Under the pieces are notes generated by a model. The model did no database searches. It was not told the origin of the DNA and saw only the letters and a program-made list of their open reading frames with translations. Positions 36,332 through 48,371 of a stretch of 64,000 nt of DNA are shown in pieces. Source of the stretch: Isoetes taiwanensis (lineage: Eukaryota; Streptophyta; Lycopodiopsida; Isoetales; Isoetaceae); NCBI GenBank assembly GCA_021234155.1, contig JAJEKV010000033.1:13893422-13957421 (forward strand), read 5' to 3'. The position numbers and the translations under genes were made by a program. The number at the start of each line of letters is the position of its first letter. Position 1 is the stretch's first letter.

Positions 36332-39093
36332 CCCATGATCTTATCGTTTCTGATATGCAAGATGATCTTATCGTTTCTCATATGCAAGAGGGTCCCAAGC
36401 AAACAACTTCCTTCGAGCATGGAATGCATCTTTACAAAAGTTGTTCAACATGGTATCTTTCGGAAATATAAAGTTGTTAAACTCGAAATATAAAGTTGCC
36501 AACATCCATTGGTTGTGCCGGATTTTCTTGTTTTATAAGTGGGGGCATCCTTGTGTTCCATGCGTAAAAATGGGACCATGTCTTTGTTTCATTGGATGGC
36601 TCATGCAATGGGCCACCTTAATCTTCTCTTCATTGTTTTCACTTTAGTTCCAATTTTATTGGATGGGCCATCTTAATCTTCTCTGTATTATTTTTTATTT
36701 TAGTTCCAAGACTTCAACTTTGTCTCATTCCAACATACATTTTCTCATATATGCAATGGCCATCAATAAATGACCAAAGAGTGTAGGCCCTTACTCTCAT
36801 AAATTTGGCGATAGATAGCTAGTGTTAGCTATATGCTAAAATTAATTCATCAATTCTTCTGTTATGAGCATCTAGGGGCGAGTATCAAGTGGCAAGTCTG
36901 GCCCCCCTACTGCCATGCCATTCATGATAAAGGAACTGGAATCTTATTTGAGCAAAACATATGGATATAGGTGTGCATGGGATGTGGTCTATATTTCAAT
37001 AGATTTGGCCATTGCAATCCCCATTCGACATGTGGTCTATTATAAGGACGACTAGCAAGCCCCGCCCCCCATCTGTCTTACCCCTCTCACATTCCTATAA
37101 ATGATTTTTAGCCTTATCTATTCAACAAGGGTTTGGCCTCCCGTTCCACACCCATAAAATTGTAACAGATGGTGTTAATGTTGGTCCCCCTATTATAGTG
37201 ACATAGGGGTGCCAACAAGGAAAGTGGAATCTTGTTTGAACATGAACGATATTGCTCCTTTTTTTATATATATTCCTCAGTGAGCTTATTATTATCAAAG
37301 TTTTTTCCTCGAAAACCCTTTGGAGCGAGGTCTTTTGGGTTGCCCCTAAAGGGCAAACTCTCACTTGTGGGTGAAAGGGCAAACTTCAGGTATCTGTTGG
37401 TATATATCTGGATATTCTTTGTAATCAGCCTAAACTTGCTGTTATAGGTAATTTGCCGGTGGTTGTGCCGTTCGAGGCTTCAGGTTAGAGTTTAGAGCTA
37501 GAAGGGCGATTGAACAAGAAGAGGTTTTGATTCCAGCTCTTCAAAATTTTGTCTTAAATTCGTCATGATCAGGCGTAGGAAATGTTGTTTGTGTGAATAA
37601 GAAGCATAATTTCATTAATTAGAGAGAATAACACAATTTTGAGAATTTTAAGCTAAGCTAACTTGCTCAAGCACAACAAGATTTCATGTACTATTACTCT
37701 TCCGAATTACACGTGCCATAGCTAGGCAGAGGCCAATGCCGATGGCCTCGGCAATTTGATGCATAACCACTTATACCAACCAAAATGATTGGTGGTATAT
37801 ACATACACATAATTGGGCGTAATATGATAGATAGATAGATAGATAGTATTTTAACGTCACGCCACTAGGCAGATCCAACTGGACATGTGACCACACACCA
37901 CACTACATTGCTCGGTTGGGCCCTGCCCCCAACCACCTTACATTGCGTCTGTTAGGATTTGACCCCCAACAGTACCGAGTGCGATTCTGGGCGGTCTCGA
38001 ACTCGAGACCACATTGCTAAGGAACTAGTGTGTTACCACTAGACCAAACGCCCCAGATCATACATACATAAATGTGTACATGATACTCATATATACCCTA
38101 TAATTGTCCTACAGTGCACTTCAATAATTGTATGGGTATAAGTACAGCTGCATTCGATAGCGCATGGCATTCATTTGCTATGTCATTCTTGCCTTCTCGT
38201 CCTGAACATATCGAGTCAATACTTGCTCTATGAGCTACAATAATTTATTTAAATGCACACTAAGAGGTGTCCATCTTGATCCCTATCTAAGTCGTAGGTC
38301 GTGAGAGAGATTCCCCTGGCCTCCATAATATTATCATCTATCTTGCTTGGGTTCCAGAGTGCCACGCCTATGAGCTCAATGGGATCACTTTACGCGCTCA
38401 TGAAGAGTGAATCATGGATTACTGCTATGAATTGTATTGTGCACTTATTAAAGATGTAAGCATTTATAAGTGATATAAGATATAGTAATGTACAAGAGCT
38501 CATGTGTTAAGATGAATACTGAATGGCATCTAATTTTATGTGCCTTGAAGGATCGCGATCGCGCTTTCGTGCACTAGTCGATGACCTCAAGAATTCTCAG
38601 CCTCATCTTTAGCTTCTTTAGCCACTAATTCTTGCAATTGGATCCCTACACTATTAGAGATCACCACTAACAATGGCTTGGTCTTTACGGCCCAGCCCTA
38701 GTCTATTGTTTTTATATGCTGATAGCGCGGCCGGTCATTGGGATTTGCTCTCCACTTCTTACCTCAGCAATCCCTATACTGCATTGCGAATGAGGTGTCC
38801 TTTCTAGCAATTGGCTTCCACCAAGAGACAAACACCTCTTCATAATTGGCTTCTCGGTAAAGGCCATCCATATAGGGCAATTATCATGTGGTGAGCAAGA
38901 GCATTCCTTTCTTAACATCTTGGTAAGGGTTGAATATTTCGATTGGGTTCTTAGGTCGATCCAAATATATCCCTATGTAATGAGCTGGTTCAATGTGTTT
39001 ATCCACCAACACGTTCTTGGGTCCTTCCAATGCATGTTGCCTAGTGCTGGGCCAGAAATCCTAAATGACCGCTCTCCAGGCTTGAACATCCCC
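36332..39093. repeat. Segmental tandem duplication, unit A2 (about 2.76 kb)
   Basis: Near-identical to A1 throughout, with small indels. Its extra length is mostly a SINE at 37826-38054. Its first 50 bases carry an additional private 26-bp duplication (GATCTTATCGTTTCTNATAT twice, 36338-36385). Homology ends at AACATCCCC (39093), after which a different sequence (a DUF7869-like relic) starts. Confidence 0.9.
37826..38054 (-). mobile_element. tRNA-derived SINE with (TATC)n tail
   Basis: On the minus strand the head reads TTGGTCTAGTGGTAACACAC, then GGTCTCGAGTTCGAGACC. These match the A-box-like and B-box-like (GTTCGAGAC) RNA polymerase III promoter spacing of a tRNA. A unique body follows (GGGGGCAGGGCCCAACCGAG, CAATGTAGTGTGG), then a (TATC)n tail at 37826-37846. 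The paralogous site in A1 (near 35300, TAATATGGCAGATCATAC) lacks it, which defines both ends directly. A second copy of the family lies at 63471-63630. No long target duplication is visible. Confidence 0.85.
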
Positions 39094-39130
39094 AGGCACA
39101 CGCAATAAGGCGGATTAGTAGTCAATAACC

Positions 39131-40120
39131 TCATTCATATGTGTGTTGGACCATGAATTGTTGCCAGCAGTTAGAGATTACTGCCCAGTGCATCATGTAT
39201 TTAGCAATAAACAATCTCAATGCACCTATATCTCTCAAGCTCCCATAAGGTTGCACGGCCCTAGGTGATCCTCTGTGGATTGTAGAAAGACCATTGCCAT
39301 CTTCCTTCCACATCTTAATTCCCTTTTCTAGGCACCACGCACGGTGCTCTGGCCTCATCTTGTAGTACATGAGTGGCCACCCATCCTTTATGCAGAATGT
39401 GAAGAGAAGAGGTTTCAAATGACTATATAAACGGTCCTTCAGGGATAAAATCTTTTATGAATTCCTTCCAATTAAGTACATCAGTCACAAGATAGGGTGC
39501 AAGAGCCTTGGAACTACACTCTCTAAAGAGTTGCATAAGCTCGGGTACAGTCAATGCATCTGATCTTCTTAGAAGAGTTGAGTAGTTTCTAAAGAGAGCA
39601 TCTATGTCATCATGAATGTGTCCAACCATCATGAACCCTAGCTGCACCTGATCAAAGACACCCAACCAAACCAAGTATGACAAGTAAAAGAACAAATATA
39701 TGTTCTTGTTTTGACCTGAGAAATTATCTAGCTGCAAGTAAAACCTTCTAAATAGCTTCTTTGGTGCCGTAGGCCCCTTGGGAGTAGGAAGGAAATCACT
39801 TCTAGTGCCATTGATCACTTTGTCCTCAATGCGTCAGTGTTTAGAATTATTGCATCCCAGCAGCTTTCAGGTCTATCTGCCTCTCTCAAATGGCCCCAAC
39901 TCTTCTGAGATGCATTCTCTAGTGTCTTTAAGGCATGATTCAAGGATCCAACATGAAAGTTAGAATCATCAGGCCAAAGGTCCAATGAAAAGTGGCCTAA
40001 GGCACCTATACCATATCCATGCATCAAAGCACCTATAAGACTCATCTTAAGATGTTCTCCTCCCCATACAGACTTTGCTAGCTTTTCCAAACGGGAAACC
40101 ATGGTCTTATTGTGATCCAT
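39131..40120 (-). pseudogene. DUF7869-like protein relic (probable transposon gene)
   Basis: Three minus-strand frames follow each other with frame changes: 39815-40120 (MDHNKTMVSRLEKLAKSVWG, HGYGIGALGHFSLDLWPDDS), 39423-39818 (FYLQLDNFSGQNKNIYLFFY, then VGHIHDDIDALF) and 39131-39418 (WPLMYYKMRPEHRAWCLEKG). The LQLDN.SGQNKN...F.YL and MVGH.HDDID..F boxes are, to my knowledge, the signature of the DUF7869 family found in multicopy, often repeat-associated genes of plants and other eukaryotes. The 39818/39815 overlap is a frameshift. Basic frames further upstream (40181-40372, minus) may be N-terminal remains. The molecular role of the family is not established. Confidence 0.6.
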
Positions 40121-40559
40121 CTTATTATGTATAATGGTTAAAGCATGCTCAGGAGATCAATGAGACAATGCGCTCCAAGATTAGTAAAGACTTCTACATG
40201 AAATTTGAGCGGTCATGTGTGATTTTCTTTCTATTGCAAGCTTTGTTCTTTCATTTGGTTCTCTTGTCTTAACAAGCTTTTTCTTTATCACAATATAGTT
40301 CTTACACTTAGAAAATGCTATCCTCTTAGCAATTTCTACCTCTGAATGGTTCTTCTTGAGAGGAAGTGACATGCTTGCCTGTCAATTTGTAATATCTATC
40401 TCCTGATGTATGTCTTTTTTAGTCAAGATGGAAGGTAGTCTCTTCATATTTTGTCTACGCCCTCGCTCGTAATTTTTGAGCGATGAGGCATTGTCTCCAC
40501 ATTTTCATCTATATATATAGATAGCACAATGTGTGAGATCTTGTCTTCTTAGATCCACA

Positions 40560-42123
40560 ACACTTCGAAAAGCACCCCTTTGCCACCCATGCCACTTATT
40601 AGAAATAAGAATGCTGATAAAAAGAAGTTTTAGACATATTTCATGCTTCATGGTAAACCAAGATATATTTGGGCTGCAATAGATAGTGATCATGTCTTCA
40701 AATGCCACCTTAAGACTTCATATGCCTATCATATTGTTGATCAGCTGGTGCTCAAAGATGTTTGCGTGTTGGATATTTTCTCGGCTAGAACAACTTTCCA
40801 TGTTGCTCTTACGCAAGGGAAAAATGTGTTGCATTTGAAAGTGACCAAAAACTGTGCCGTTTTTTTGAGGTCCTTTCTGGAAACGCTTGAAAAAATGGCA
40901 TGTCAGACTACTGGGGGATCAGAAGAAGAAGAGAAAACAGATAATGAAAATCCATTATATGATTCTACTTAGGCCCAATATCAACATTACCTAGAGCATG
41001 GATATATTCAAATTGGATAAAATTGCCAAGAGCTACGTGGAAAGAATGCAGCAGACGAAAACACTCTTGGAGCCGAGCAGAAAGATATTGATGCCTTAAA
41101 ACCTACATTTGTGAAGGCACTAAACAAATCGCTTGATGGCTACTTGCCTTTTTTGACAATGGAGCCTGCTTTTGAATATATGGGATCTGAGGATATAAAG
41201 CAAGATGAAATTGAGACATGCAGAACATAAGAGCACAGCTTTCTTGCAAATAATAAGAGATTTTCCATCCTTTCGAGTTCGCTGGTGAGGTGGAACGTGA
41301 ATTACTGGGTGATACCAATGCACTTTATATTCAAACGAATAAAGTTGTTGAGCATGTGCACTGCCTTGCACAGGCCATGGATATGGAAGTTCAAGTTGTA
41401 ATGGGCTACTCCAAAATGGACACATCCCAGGCTATACAAGCGAGGAAGGTGCATGCTCAGCATGAACTAGGTGTGATACCTGAAAGTGTATGTGAAACAC
41501 AGTGACATGATCGCTGAGGCAAAATCTTGTATATAAATTTTTAGAATGATAACTGATCGGATGCCTTATGACCATCCCCCTCATGAAAGAAGATGCCGCT
41601 AAGAGCAAATTTTGATGCATCAGCTTCGAGAACATAGGGACGCAAAAGATCTGGGTGTGCACGAATAGGTATTGCTATGAAAGCATGCTTCAACGTGATG
41701 AATGTCGATTTTGATTATCTTCATTTTATCAGTCCCTAATGCTTTTATTCTCAATTCAATTTAAGGCCAACTCTAACGCCTAGTCCAGGTCAATTTTAAG
41801 CACTCGCTTCCCAATTTTGTTGCATGTTCCCAACTGCAGCTTCTCAACTATGTCTCAAGTGCAAAAGACCAAAAGTCGGCCCCCAAAACATAAATCCTTA
41901 TGGGGCCTAGTAACTCACAAGGTTTACGTTTCGAAGGCCAAAACGTAGCCATTTTCATGGATAACTCGGTGCACCAGCTCTAAACATGCAGGCACATCCA
42001 TGACAACTAAAAAAATAAGGTTCAAATCTATTTTCCATTCAGAATGATTCCCAAACCATGTCTTGCTACTGCAAAAGTAGCTCTTGATTTCTAATTGCTA
42101 CATCGCGAGGAAGATAGATTCAA
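40560..42123 (+). pseudogene. Unrecognised gene relic, duplicate B1
   Basis: Closely similar in order and wording to B2 (42878-44497). The best frame (40643-40972, 109 aa) contains HVFKCHLKTSYAYHIVDQLV, then VLHLKVTKNCAVFLRSFLET and MACQTTGGSEEEEKTDNE. A second frame (41290-41505) contains ALYIQTNKVVEHVHCLAQAM and a TSQAIQARK stretch. Stops and frameshifts break it, so it is the more decayed duplicate. I do not recognise the family. The minus strand near 41560-41660 holds a fragment resembling LTR-retrotransposon RNase H (HPISYHSKNL), so the unit may be chimaeric. Confidence 0.5.
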
Positions 42124-42407
42124 ACAAGAAATTCTTCAATAAGACTTGGCCAAGCTACCTACGAGGTATATCCAACGCAGAGGTATCTCAGTTGCCTGAT
42201 GAAATTTTGGAAGGCAAGACCTACTTGAAGGTACAATCGGGGTACTCTAGGAGGTATGATTGCAAACAGTGGGCAATTGTTATTAGAAGCCTCTTGTTCA
42301 TGCAAAGGGAAATATTATCCTATGCTTCCAATTTGCTTCAAAAGGACTACACCAATTTTGAAGAACTGGTTGTTGAATTTTCTTATTTACATAACATAAG
42401 ATCTTAG
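42084..42407 (+). CDS. Unrecognised ORF between the B duplicates
   Basis: A 107-aa frame including SYLRGISNAEVSQLPDEILE and LLQKDYTNFEELVVEFSYLH. It begins in the last bases of B1 and has no counterpart in B2. Composition is plausible for protein, but no family is recognised and there is no evidence of expression. Confidence 0.2.
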   Translation: MISNCYIARKIDSNKKFFNKTWPSYLRGISNAEVSQLPDEILEGKTYLKVQSGYSRRYDCKQWAIVIRSLLFMQREILSYASNLLQKDYTNFEELVVEFSYLHNIRS

Positions 42408-42877
42408 ATATATCACATACGGATATAGATTATGTTAAAGGCATTACAATAAAGATCATTGGGTAATTTGTCTATAGGCTTTCTAGAACCGATCAGGACT
42501 ATTCTGAAGCCAGAAGAGGCTAGAAGAAGAAAGGAAAAGAAAAATGTAGTTCATGCGTGGCATTCCAATCTCCACACAAGTATCGAAAAATGCAACGTTG
42601 GTGTTCATTGACATTTACGGGGTCACTAAAATATGGAATTGCAAAAAGTATATGGAACTATTCACAAGGATAGTCAAGCCAAATTGCTTGTATAGTCAGA
42701 AACAAATTCAGGGCGGAACGCATATTTCTTTGGGGTCGTATGAGGAATAAGGATGGGTGAGCAAAAGGAAGGTCAAGGAATATCAATATTATATCAGCCA
42801 CATGTGCATCAACAGGAATGACGCACACATACTACCTTTGCAACATGAGTTGGAACTTCCTCTAACACAGCTGAGCA

Positions 42878-44497
42878 ACGCTCCAAAAAGCGCCCCTTTG
42901 CCACCCATGCCACTTACAGAAAATGAGGATGCTGATAAAAAGAAGTTTCAGACATATTTTATGGGTAAACCAACATATACTTGTGTTGCAATGGATGGTG
43001 ATCATGCCTTCAAATGCCAGCTTAAGACTTCATATGCCTATCATATTGCTGATCAACTGGTGCCCAAAGATGGTTGCGTGTTGGTTTTTTCTCGACTGGA
43101 ACAACTTTCCTTGTTGTTTTTATGCAAGGGGAGAAAAGTGTTGCATTTGAAAGTGACCAAAAAGTGTGCCATTTTCTGAGGTCCTTTCTGGAAATGCTTG
43201 AAAAAATGGCATGTCAGACTACTGGGGGATCAGAAGAAGGGAAAGCAGATAAAATGATTCCACTAGGATCAATATCAACATTACCTAGAGCACGGATTTA
43301 TCCAAATTGGATGAAATTGCCAAGAGCTACGAGGAAAGAATGCGGCAGATGAAAAAACCCTTGGAGTCGACGCAGAAAGGTATGATGCCTTAGAACCTAA
43401 ATTTGTAGAGGCACTAAACAAATCGCTTAATGGCTACTTGCCCTTTTTTACAGGCAAGCCTGCTTTTGAATATATGGGATTTGAGGATATGAAGCAGGAT
43501 GAAATTGAGACAAGTGGAACACAAAAGCACAGATTTCTTGCAAAAAATAAAGATTTTCTTCCGGATAAGTTGGAACGTGAATTATTGGGTCATAACAACG
43601 CACTTGCTACTCAAACAAAGAAAGTTGCTGAGCATGTGCATTGCCTTGCACAGGCAATGGATATGGAAGTTCCAGTTCTAACGGGCTATTCCAAGGTGGA
43701 CACATCCCAGGCTATACAAGTGAGGAAGGCGCATGTTTGGCAAATAGCCGATGAACTAGGTGTGACACCTGAAAGTGTATTTGAAACACAGTGATATGAT
43801 CGCTCAGGCGAAATCTGGTATATAACTTTTGGGAATGATAACTGATCGGGTGCCTCATGTCCATCCCCCTCCTGAGAGAAGATGTGGCAGCATGTTTTGA
43901 TGCGTCAGCTTCAAGAATATAGGGACGCAAAGGCTCTAGGTGTGCATGAATAGGTGTTGCTATGAACTCATGCTTCAAAGTGATGAACGTTGATTCTGAT
44001 AGCCATCAATGTCTAGCCTTATGTCCAACCAGACAATAACAATTATGCAGTGTCAAACTAGCTTTGCTTCTCTATAATCATTTGTCTTCATTCTATCAGT
44101 CCCTAATGCTTTTATTAACAACTCAATTTAAGGCCAACTCTAACGTCTAGTCCAGGCCAATTTTAAGCACTCGCTAGTGCAAAGGCGGCTCTTGATTTTA
44201 ATCGCCACAATGGAAGGAGGATGCATCCAAACTCTATTCTGTCAGTTTCTGTTGCTTCATGTTCCCAACTATAGCTTCCCAACTGACCAAAAGTCGGCCC
44301 CCAAAACATAAACCCTTCAAGAGCCTAGAAACTCACAAGGTTTACGTTTTGGAGGCCGAAACATAGCCATTTTCATGGATAACTCGGTGCACCAGCTCTA
44401 AACATGCATGCATGCACATCTATTTGCATTCAGAATGGTTCCCAAACCGTGTCTTGCTAGCTCTAATTGCTACATCGAGAGGAAGATAGATTCAAAC
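42878..44497 (+). pseudogene. Unrecognised gene relic, duplicate B2
   Basis: Frames: 42757-43179 (140 aa: DAHILPLQHELELPLTQLSN, DGDHAFKCQLKTSYAYHIAD, DQLVPKDGCVLVFS), then a frameshift near 43100-43195 into FLEMLEKMACQTTGGSEEG, then 43438-43794 (118 aa: PAFEYMGFEDMKQDEIETSG, KLERELLGHNNALATQTKKV, VWQIADELGVTPESVFETQ, stop). The protein-level wording is conserved between B1 and B2 better than the flanking DNA, which suggests they descend from a real gene. Family unknown. A minus-strand RNase-H-like scrap (YILEADASKH, HPISYHSQKL) lies at about 43800-43930, just past the stop. Confidence 0.5.
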
Positions 44498-44499
44498 TC

Positions 44500-46085
44500 C
44501 ATTCCATCAATTCTCTTGCTTCGTTCTCAATTGAAGCTTCTTGGCCATGTCCCAAGTGCAAATGACTAAAACTCAGCTCTCAAAATGTAAACCCCTCAAA
44601 AACCTAGGAATTTACGGGATTTACGTTTCAGTGCCCATCCTATTGAGATTTGACCATGACCTTGCACTGTGTCATGACGTAGAGAGAGGGTGTTTATGCC
44701 AGAAAAAAGATCCTGAAAACTCTCTCAGAAGCATCTTACACCAAAAGTACTCTCAAGAAGATTTGGCGACGGACGAGCGACTTTCCCACTCTGAAAATGT
44801 GATTTGGATATGCCAATGGACTCAAACCATCTGCACCTGGGGACTAAGTTTCATGGCCAAAAGATCACCCCTTCTCCAAAAAGCATGAAGCTAGCTCATA
44901 TCGAACACACTTGTAGCCAATTGACTTAGGAGGTGGCTGCTAAATGCAGCCACGTAGGGCATATATATTTCATTCTATTAGAAAATTAGCTGTATAACTT
45001 GGTTCCTAGGGTAATTCTACCATTCAGATGACATGGCAAAGTTGAATCACCACTTTGGAGCCTTCATAATGCCTGAACAATAAAACACTTGGCAGTCATC
45101 CGTAGGATGCTTCGCGATTTGATAAGTTCTCCCAGACTAATCTTGGATTGTTTTGGACCCACTCGAAGCAGGGTCCTTGAACGGTCGATTCAATGGTCGG
45201 ATAGGAGGATGGGCATTCACATGCACCCCCCGAAGAAGCGCTACCAGAAAAGGCTGCCTCAGAAACTTTGCCATTGCCAAATCTAATCTGAGATTTTGTG
45301 GCTCTCTCCCAAATTCTAGTCATGTTTCATCAATAATTCTTCCATTGCTTGTAGTCACTAACCATGCAAAGTACATCGCATTTATGGCACACTAATCTAT
45401 GCAGGAAGCTACATATTTCCATCAAAACAATAGCCTTATACGAGGGATCAATGGAAAGTAATGAACCACCTTCATCGAGACGTTCTTTCCCTTGACATGT
45501 GTTCCATATCTAGAGGCACCATATTTAGGGCACGTTTCTGTGTTCTCGTGGATTTCATTTGGATAATATACCATGCAATTATTTGGATAAGCATGAATAT
45601 TATGGTAGCCCCGACAAATAGCTACCAAAATATTTTTTATTTTATCATAGCTCTTAGGTATAGTGTTCCCTTGTGGGAGTATTTTCTTTTGTAATAACCT
45701 GCATAAAATCTTTACTTATATATACATTCAACTACGAATTCAATAAATCTAGTGATTGCAATTGTACAAACTTTAATAAAGCTGTAACGCTAGCATTGCT
45801 CCATTTGAATTTGGTTTGAAGGTTTAATATCAATAAAGACACTGCAAAGCATGATCTTCATGACCATCATTAGGAGTATTTTCTTCATCATCTAGGTCAT
45901 TGTCAAAGATTGGGCCAAATGCATCTAGCATCTCGGCTATGGATTCCTCACCGCAGTGGCATATTCTCGCCATCTTCATCGTTGTACTCTTCTTCTTCGT
46001 TTTCATCGTTGTACTCTTCATTATATTTTGTGCCTATGTTTGTACTATATTGATAGATATATTCTATTCTACCTGGATAAATTGT
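44500..46085. other. No recognisable gene
   Basis: Short frames only. An acidic minus-strand stretch at 45850-45960 (EMLDAFGPIFDND) is not recognised. The pentanucleotide-like ATTCTATTCTACC at 46061 lies just before the LINE. Confidence 0.4.
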
Positions 46086-46089
46086 ATAA

Positions 46090-47596
46090 GACAGGGGCTC
46101 CTCCAGTACCAATACCAATGTTGCAGGATTCGGACAAACCATGCTTCAACATGCTGGAGGTAATGATAGCACTAAACAAGATGGCTAACCATAAAGCTAC
46201 GGATCTATATGGCCTGATTGTGGAATTGCTGAAATGTGTCGAGCCAGAAATTAGCAGACAGGTCACAGACATTTTCAATGGCATCATACACACAGGGATT
46301 CCAGACAGATGGACATACAATAGAGTCATACCTCTACACAAGGCAGGAAGCAGGCAGGATCCAGGGAATTACAAGATGATAATGGTGAGCTCCATTTTCG
46401 CAAAATGGTTTGGAAAAGTACTGGATAACAATTCAAAGAAATGGGCAGAAGAAGGAAACATGAGAGCACAAGGACAAGCAGGATTCAGGCCGGAACACTC
46501 AACCACCGATCACCTAGTGACTCTCCGGATATTAATAGAACAGAACAAAGCACAGGGGAGGAAGATCATCTGTTGCTTTGTAGACTTCAGGAAAGCCTTC
46601 GACACGGTCCCAAGGGAGAAGCTATTAAAAAGATTGATGGACATGCAAGCCCCGATAAATATGGTAGGGTCGATTGCAAGATTATATCATAAGGTATATG
46701 CTAAGATGGAACAGGAAGGACAGCCAATAATCTATGACACAGGCGTAAAACAGGGCTGCCCGTTATCCCCAACTCTGTTTGGAATATACATAGATGCTTT
46801 GAGGGGATACATAGCAGAACAGCAAGGGGACGAATACGCCCCCACGCTAGGAGACACGAAGGTACCAATTATGCTATATGCTGATGATCTAAGTATGATG
46901 GCCACAAAGAACAACAGGCATAGACCCTTCAGATATAAGGAAAAAGATATAGAGGAAGCAACGGAATACAGATATCTAGGGTACGACGCACATGGTACAG
47001 GGAAATGGGCCAAAGGAGCAGACGCCAGGTTTCAATCAGCTATAGGGAGTTACTTCAATATGAAAAATTTCTGCAACAGAAGCAGAATAATAGACTGGGA
47101 CATCAAATGCTACTTATACAGTGCAGTGGTAGCCACCACTCAACTATATGGGGCAGAAGCCTGGGGGCCAGGCCTAACAGACAGAAAATGGGAAAAGCAG
47201 GAAGGAATTCTTAGGCAGTGGCACAGACAGGAATTTAAAGTAAGGACAAATACGCCACTAACAATCATGATCCTCGAAACAGGGCAAAAACCAATGGAGG
47301 TGAGAGCATGGGAGAGAACCATAAGGTACTTGATCAGGGACAATGCAGGAGACATTCAAGGAAAATTGTCTAGTATTGCAATTACCGAATCAGCAAAATC
47401 ACACACCCTCATAGGCAGTGGATGGTTTAAAGATGTGGCAAACTGGACCAGAGAGATGGGATTAAACTTGAGCGACCTAATAAAGGAAGGGCAGTGGGAT
47501 GAGGAGTGGGCAGACCGAGCCACAAGAGCGTGGCTGCAAAAACACACAGGACCCAAGACAGCCTGGCTCATGCAAGTTTTCAACCCAGATCAGTAA
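46090..47596 (+). CDS. LINE reverse transcriptase (partial ORF2)
   Basis: About 500 codons open without a stop. The RT palm motifs are complete, from the FVDFRKAFD box (first catalytic Asp) to YADD (catalytic Asp pair). The enzyme would copy element RNA into DNA at a nicked target. The frame runs upstream into unrelated host sequence to an ATG at 45956, so that start is not the element's own. The endonuclease domain is missing. Confidence 0.8.
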
Positions 47597-48193
47597 ATAG
47601 GACACCAGATGTATCGGGATAACATACTGGAAAAAACAGAAGAGACATTCTAGCTAGATTCAGGATGGGAAGTCATGATCTAAGAATCGAAAAAGACAGG
47701 TGGAGAGGGATAGACAAGGAGGACAGGATATGCAGAATCTGTGATGATGGGAGAGTAGAGGATGAGAATCACGTGGTCAATGATTGCCCGATCTACGGAG
47801 ACATCAGAGACAAATACAGAAATATAAGATGGGGGGAACCGGTCTACATTCTGATGACAATAACAGAATCACTCCGAGACTTGGCAGATGCGATCCAGAA
47901 AATGATGACCAGACATAGAGAAGTACACAGTGAAAGAGGGCTCGTAATATGATCCGTACAAAAACGGGTCATAAAAGCCCCATACAAATTATTCAGTTAA
48001 AAGCTGATTGATAATGACGCATCACTGCACGGCCACGAAGCCGAGGTAAAGCGGGATGCTGGTAATAAAAGAAAAAAAGTCAGCCTTCAGAAAAGGCTAC
48101 ATCATAACAGCGTGATGCGCTAGTAGCGCCCTTTTAGGGAGCTCGCCCATGCTACACAAGTCCAGGGGCCTCGCGGCACAAGGGACATTAATG

Positions 48194-48226
48194 TATTCTA
48201 TTCTATTCTATTCTATTCTATTCTAT
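48194..48226. repeat. (ATTCT)n tail of the LINE
   Basis: Six or more ATTCT units directly after the LINE 3' UTR: a tandem-repeat tail replacing poly(A). Confidence 0.95.
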
Positions 48227-48371
48227 CCACAATGGATCTTAATGTCGCCAATTCTGTATGCTTAGATGTGGTCTCATATCTACTGTCTACCTTAGTTGCC
48301 AGATTAAAAGAAATATGTATGGGATTGATACATGCATTGAGAGTGCTCCTTTATCAATTCAGTAATATTGA

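Larger units (their letters stand above)
46090..48226 (+). mobile_element. 5'-truncated LINE (non-LTR retrotransposon)
   Basis: Starts inside the reverse transcriptase region. The long frame (to 47596) carries RT motifs in order: GQAGFRPEHSTTDH, FVDFRKAFDTVP, GVKQGCPLSPTLFGIYIDAL and the catalytic MLYADDLSMMA. A conserved C-terminal part follows. A frame change at about 47590 leads to a second frame (47665-47952) with a CRIC...ENHVVNDCP zinc-finger-like C-terminus. About 240 bp of 3' UTR follow, then a tail of ATTCT repeats at 48194-48226. No upstream endonuclease or ORF1 is present, so it is a 5'-truncated insertion. No clear target duplication was found. The RT core is well preserved, with YADD intact. 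Confidence 0.88.

Noticed and set aside
43800-43930. Complete gypsy-type retrotransposon near B2
   Set aside because: Only a short RNase-H-like scrap is seen on the minus strand; no RT, integrase or LTRs accompany it.
45956-46090. N-terminal extension of the 546-aa LINE frame
   Set aside because: It reads through flanking host sequence and resembles no ORF2 N-terminus, so the element starts near 46090.
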